From the IMG/VR virus record IMGVR_UViG_3300009786_001527, positions 1-39,675 of that record: DNA of 39,675 nt. The stretch is one strand, 5' to 3'. Origin of the DNA: a virus. A program made the position numbers and the translations under genes. The notes beneath the pieces are model-generated. The model was given only the letters and a program-made list of their open reading frames with translations, searched no databases and was not told where the DNA came from. The number at the start of each line of letters is the position of its first letter. Within the stretch, counting starts at the first letter, position 1. This document shows positions 38,596-39,675 of the stretch, piece after piece.

Positions 38596-39675
38596 ATGAG
38601 CATTGATAAAGTAATATGGGTTAAAGACTTCATTGTGGCCAAGGTGCAATCCCTTTTTAATAAATTTATTGAACAAATATCAGGTAAGCCAATTCCACAA
38701 GAGCCGAAAGCCTGGGAAAAAGATAATAGATCATTTTGTATGTTACCATTTAGTCATTTCTCACCACGTGCAGATGGTAAAGTAAAGATATGTTCGGAAC
38801 AGCAACACTTTGAGGGAATTCCTAGAACAGGAACTGAGGATCAAATTGATCTTGTTAAAGGATTAATTCCTGGTGTTGAACCGTTTAATTTAAATAAAGG
38901 CGATACATTAGAAGATGTGTGGAACTCTGAGTTTTATCGAGACCTCCGACGTAAAATGTTAAAAGGCCAACGTGTTAATTTATGTAAACAATGTTATTTA
39001 GATGATAAAACCGCAGGCTATGAAAATTTAAATTATCCACGGCTGGCGGACGCTGGAGGTGTGTTGCAAATGTCACCTGCAACACAAAGTAAAAGATGGG
39101 CGTTAACATACGACCTAGAGTTTGTAAACGATTATAAAGAGGTTATTCAATATGCTGATGACAACAATGGACATATGGGAGAACACTTACCTCAACGTTA
39201 TGAAATGCGTCTTAGTAATAAATGCAATCTAGCGTGTAGAATGTGTGCCGCCGAAAACTCTTCGTTGTTTGCAAAGGAAGTAGTTAATAACCCAGAATTA
39301 TTATCTTGGTCAACCCGAGATGCGGAGTATATGAAAAGATATTTGCCAGGTAAACTTGAACTAGACAAAAATCCAGAGTTAATTGAATCTATAATTAAAT
39401 CACTTCCTACGATGCACTTCTTAGAATTGCATGGTGGCGAACCTACGTTGCATGACGGCATATGGGAAGTTGTACAAGCCGCAATTGATGGTAACTATGC
39501 TAAAAATATTTTTGTAGAGGTACATACAAATCTGCTAAAATTAGAAGAATGGCAAATTGAATTATTAAACCAGTTTAAACGTCTTAAAGTAGGCATTAGC
39601 ATAGATGCTTATGACGAGGAAAATCATTATATTCGATATCCTTCAAATTGGGATACAATTAACGAAAAGATGAAA
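38596..39675 (+). CDS. Radical SAM protein with N-terminal twitch-like Cys domain (4), partial at 3' end
   Basis: An open frame of 360 codons from ATG 38596 to the window edge with no stop. N-terminal residues 1-45 are a helical extension; cysteines C48, C66, C130 and C133 (SFCMLPF, VKICSEQ, LCKQCYLDDKTAGYE) resemble the twitch domain of the three minus-strand relatives. The barrel motif is CNLACRMC (C210, C214, C217), then LELHGGEPT and VGISIDAYDEENHYIRYP. It is divergently oriented from the minus-strand operon across a 59-base gap, and probably belongs to the same system. The C terminus lies outside. Confidence 0.85.
   Translation, partial: MSIDKVIWVKDFIVAKVQSLFNKFIEQISGKPIPQEPKAWEKDNRSFCMLPFSHFSPRADGKVKICSEQQHFEGIPRTGTEDQIDLVKGLIPGVEPFNLNKGDTLEDVWNSEFYRDLRRKMLKGQRVNLCKQCYLDDKTAGYENLNYPRLADAGGVLQMSPATQSKRWALTYDLEFVNDYKEVIQYADDNNGHMGEHLPQRYEMRLSNKCNLACRMCAAENSSLFAKEVVNNPELLSWSTRDAEYMKRYLPGKLELDKNPELIESIIKSLPTMHFLELHGGEPTLHDGIWEVVQAAIDGNYAKNIFVEVHTNLLKLEEWQIELLNQFKRLKVGISIDAYDEENHYIRYPSNWDTINEKMK

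Noticed and set aside
38597-39461. Open frame on the minus strand at 39198-39461
   Set aside because: It lies antisense to the clear radical SAM gene that is open from 38596 to the window end, and has no recognisable product.
1-39675. tRNA genes, CRISPR arrays, transposases or attachment sites
   Set aside because: No cloverleaf-capable intergenic segment, regular spacer-repeat pattern, transposase motif or integrase was seen. All gaps are under about 150 bases and are explained by promoters and terminators.
1-39675. Treating the window as bacterial chromosome
   Set aside because: The gene density, short unassigned proteins, T4-like exonuclease and late-promoter motifs fit a phage better. 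Because no virion hallmark gene is present, this remains an inference.

Overview
The window reads as part of a large, AT-rich, double-stranded DNA phage genome, most likely a marine T4-like myovirus of an alphaproteobacterial host. This is inference, because no terminase, capsid, portal or tail gene lies in the window. The support is very dense gene packing with ATGA, TAATG and TTGA junctions, many short proteins without recognisable function, auxiliary metabolic genes typical of marine phages (folE, queD, queE, a cold-shock protein, a ClpP-like peptidase, glutaredoxin, thyA/DHFR, MoxR/VWA), and several copies of NATAAATA, the late-promoter consensus of T4-like cyanophages. A 17 kDa surface antigen-type lipoprotein points to an alphaproteobacterial source for at least that gene. 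No tRNA, CRISPR array, transposase or stretch of more than 300 bases without a gene was found.

Region 1 (1-3986, +): sugar-phosphate genes (phosphomannomutase, cupin, cytidylyltransferase), small conserved proteins, a ClpP-like peptidase and a small late-type protein, closed by a terminator at 4012-4038. Region 2 (4055-17548, +): starts at a sigma70-type promoter and holds a glycosyltransferase, a GalE-like epimerase, a 7-deazaguanine set (FolE, QueD, QueE), CspA, a phosphoribosyltransferase, a lipoprotein polysaccharide lyase, a CDF-type transporter, a 5'-3' exonuclease broken by an in-frame TGA, an SDR, a radical SAM protein, a periplasmic HtrA-like protease, a 2OG oxygenase-like protein and glutaredoxin. 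Region 3 (17584-21902, +): SprT-like, MoxR and VWA/HExxH genes, each behind a near-identical promoter (TTGACA-N16-TATAAT); the MoxR, VWA and HTH genes are visibly richer in GC than their surroundings. Region 4 (21935-24785): exported proteins, including an alpha/beta-hydrolase lipoprotein and the 17 kDa antigen-like lipoprotein. Region 5 (24835-29576, +): three phage proteins followed by an overlapping nucleotide operon, DHFR-ThyA-PyrF-PurF, closed by a terminator.

Region 6 (29606-38536, -) is the most unusual part. A tightly overlapping operon encodes four radical SAM proteins (three with an N-terminal Cys-rich twitch-like domain), three 2-oxoglutarate/Fe(II) oxygenase-like proteins (one AspH-like), a degenerate kinase-fold protein and a short PLP aminotransferase-fold protein. 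Directly downstream are two paralogous small Trp-rich proteins of about 100 residues. Each is its own transcription unit with a copied late-type promoter, a palindromic leader and a terminator. A fifth radical SAM gene diverges at 38596 and runs off the window. I propose a phage-encoded peptide or protein maturation system with the duplicated small proteins as candidate substrates. The enzyme families are read from sequence; the link to a substrate is inference.
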